Shown here piece after piece: positions 62,742-64,000 of a stretch of DNA of 64,000 bases; within the stretch, counting starts at the first letter, position 1; each line of letters opens with the position of its first letter. The position numbers were made by a program, and so were the translations under genes. Under the pieces are notes generated by a model, which worked only from the letters and a program-made list of their open reading frames with translations, was not told the DNA's origin and did no database searches. This DNA is from Marinobacter sp. HL-58. Lineage in GTDB: Bacteria; Pseudomonadota; Gammaproteobacteria; Pseudomonadales; Oleiphilaceae. The DNA lies in assembly GCF_001314605.1 (NCBI RefSeq), contig NZ_LIHP01000016.1, positions 248,001-312,000 on the forward strand, written 5' to 3'.

Positions 62742-63551
62742 ATGGCATTCAGCACACTTCCGAAAATTGGCATGGGCACTTTTCGCCTGAAAGGCAACGA
62801 TGCGAGAGACGCGGTCAAAAGCGCCCTCTCACTCGGTTACAGGCATATCGATACGGCCCAGATGTATGGAAATGAGTCTGAAGTGGGCGATGGCATTACC
62901 TCCAGCGGCATTCCGCGCCGTGAGATTTTCCTGACCACCAAGATCTGGCATGACCGGCTCCACCGCAGCGACCTTATCAACAGCCTGCACGACAGCCTGG
63001 CCCGGCTGAAGACTGACCATGTGGACCTGACCCTGATCCACTGGCCGTCACCGGGGGACGAAGTTCCCATGGCGGAGTATCTTGGAGCACTGCGGGACGC
63101 CCAGCGCGAGGGGCTGACCACGCACATCGGCATTTCCAACTTTACCTGCGCCCAGATGGACCAGGCAAAAGAGATCCTGGGCGAATCCCCGATTCTTACC
63201 AACCAGGTAGAGGTTCACCCCTTTCTGGCCAACCGCAAGGTGGTTGACCATGCCCGGAAGCTGGGCATTACCGTGACAGGCTATATGCCCCTGGCCGTCG
63301 GGAAGGTCATGGAAGATGAAACCCTGATTCGGATCGGCCGTGAGCACAATGCTTCACCAGCGCAGATTGCCCTGGCCTGGATTGCCGCCCGCGGCGTGGT
63401 TCCCATTCCGTCGTCCACACGCCCCCAGCACCAGAAAGCCAATCTGGACGCGCTTGATATCAGGCTCAGCGAGGACGAGATGGCCGAGATCGACAAACTG
63501 GACCGGGGCGAGCGAATTGCTAACCCGGGCTTTGCGCCGGCCTGGGACTGA
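62742..63551 (+). CDS. dkgB: Aldo/keto reductase, 2,5-diketo-D-gluconate reductase B type
   Basis: A 269-residue AKR. Catalytic residues Asp37, Tyr42, Lys67 and His100 are intact (DTAQMY, TTKIW, LIHWP). AAGGAGG precedes the ATG. DkgB reduces diketogluconate and methylglyoxal-type aldehydes. Confidence 0.9.
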   Translation: MAFSTLPKIGMGTFRLKGNDARDAVKSALSLGYRHIDTAQMYGNESEVGDGITSSGIPRREIFLTTKIWHDRLHRSDLINSLHDSLARLKTDHVDLTLIHWPSPGDEVPMAEYLGALRDAQREGLTTHIGISNFTCAQMDQAKEILGESPILTNQVEVHPFLANRKVVDHARKLGITVTGYMPLAVGKVMEDETLIRIGREHNASPAQIALAWIAARGVVPIPSSTRPQHQKANLDALDIRLSEDEMAEIDKLDRGERIANPGFAPAWD

Positions 63552-64000
63552 ACCGGAAGCCGGCAATGGCCAGCACCAGGGTAACAGCCGGCAGGACAAG
63601 CATCAGCCGGATGCCGAGGGCCCACAGGGTTGCCATGCTGAACAGGGCCCACAACAGCGGCAGCAACAGAAACACCCAGCGCACCCGCCTGGGGAACATG
63701 AGCAGGCAAGGCACAGAGGCGGCGACAGTCAGGTCCGGTGTGATTCCGAACAGCGCCAGGGACTGCCAGTTCCCAGTCTGTGCCACGACCAGAAAGGGCA
63801 AAAGAGCGGTTACCACAAGCCAGCCGGTGCCGGCCTGCCATCGTTGGGCAGCCCTCCGGGCCGTTCTTTCCCAGGGACACACCAGCGCCGCCACGGTCAG
63901 AAGTGAACCTTGCAGGATAAAGGCCCAGCCAAACCAGGTGGCCGGCGAATTGATGGGCCCGTAATACTCCATCAGGAAGCCGGCACCGCTCCATACCCAG
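63520..64000 (-). CDS. DUF6064-like membrane protein (5' end outside the window)
   Basis: The frame stays open through 64000, so the start lies outside. The visible part has about five hydrophobic segments and the pattern WVWSGAGFLMEYYGPINSPA, as in DUF6064 proteins. It overlaps the end of dkgB by 32 bases, tail to tail. Function unknown. Confidence 0.65.
   Translation of the reverse strand, partial: WVWSGAGFLMEYYGPINSPATWFGWAFILQGSLLTVAALVCPWERTARRAAQRWQAGTGWLVVTALLPFLVVAQTGNWQSLALFGITPDLTVAASVPCLLMFPRRVRWVFLLLPLLWALFSMATLWALGIRLMLVLPAVTLVLAIAGFRFSPRPAQSPG

Overview
The window reads as chromosomal DNA of a GC-rich marine gammaproteobacterium, most like Marinobacter. This rests on the recognisable protein set (YdbH-YnbE-YdbL, an ArfB/CobW pair, a PA4780-type RIO kinase, a single-gene FhuB and FhuF, MddA, CspA), on the codon style and on MITE-like repeats. 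No rRNA, tRNA, CRISPR array or complete insertion sequence was seen. Genes at both ends run off the window.

Layout. 1-11.5 kb is mostly housekeeping: the tail of a methyltransferase-MerC fusion, ArfB, a CobW GTPase, a DJ-1 protein, a ribbon-helix-helix protein with an apparent frameshift, an SDR, a RIO kinase, the ydbH-ynbE-ydbL envelope lipid-transport operon, a GNAT-nitrilase fusion and an NlpC/P60 lipoprotein. 11.5-15.8 kb holds an FtsH protease, a membrane diguanylate cyclase and an HSL-type esterase.

15.9-27 kb is a one-carbon catabolic island. It has a dimethylglycine-dehydrogenase-like flavoprotein, L-serine dehydratase, a GbdR/GlxA-type regulator with an NtrC-like palindrome upstream, formate-THF ligase, a divergent MetF, a DmdA/GcvT-type THF-dependent demethylase and an NCS2-like permease. 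Together they could import a methylated compound, move a methyl group to THF, oxidise it to formate with ATP recovery, and pass amino-acid carbon on through serine to pyruvate. The substrate of the demethylase cannot be read from the sequence.

27-45 kb is a mosaic of small genes: GGCT, a frameshifted beta-lactamase-like hydrolase, PaaI thioesterase, ThpR, CPBP protease, M23 peptidase, a cold-shock protein and USP with twin terminators, TenA, MgtC, MtfA, a K+-channel-like protein, the DMS-forming MddA, a SAM methyltransferase with a divergent GlxA regulator, and an ABC/MFP exporter operon.

45.5-48.8 kb is the clearest accessory segment. It has a decayed membrane gene, a periplasmic metal-sensor-like protein and an AT-rich single-gene ATPase fused to a DUF4435/TOPRIM-like domain, resembling a fused PARIS-type anti-phage protein. 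A repeat-rich spacer follows, carrying four copies of a GTATAAYTC motif, one of them in a 10-bp palindrome with an 8-bp centre that touches the pcuAC stop codon.

48.8-64 kb holds PCuAC, YebE/DUF533, PsiE, a phosphohistidine phosphatase, a MITE-like palindrome, YaiI, an ABC exporter, and a Fur-box-associated ferric-hydroxamate system (fhuC, fhuD, fhuB, fhuF, a short unlisted membrane ORF and a TonB receptor). It ends with aldose dehydrogenase, a GFA protein, DkgB and the 3' part of a DUF6064-like membrane gene.
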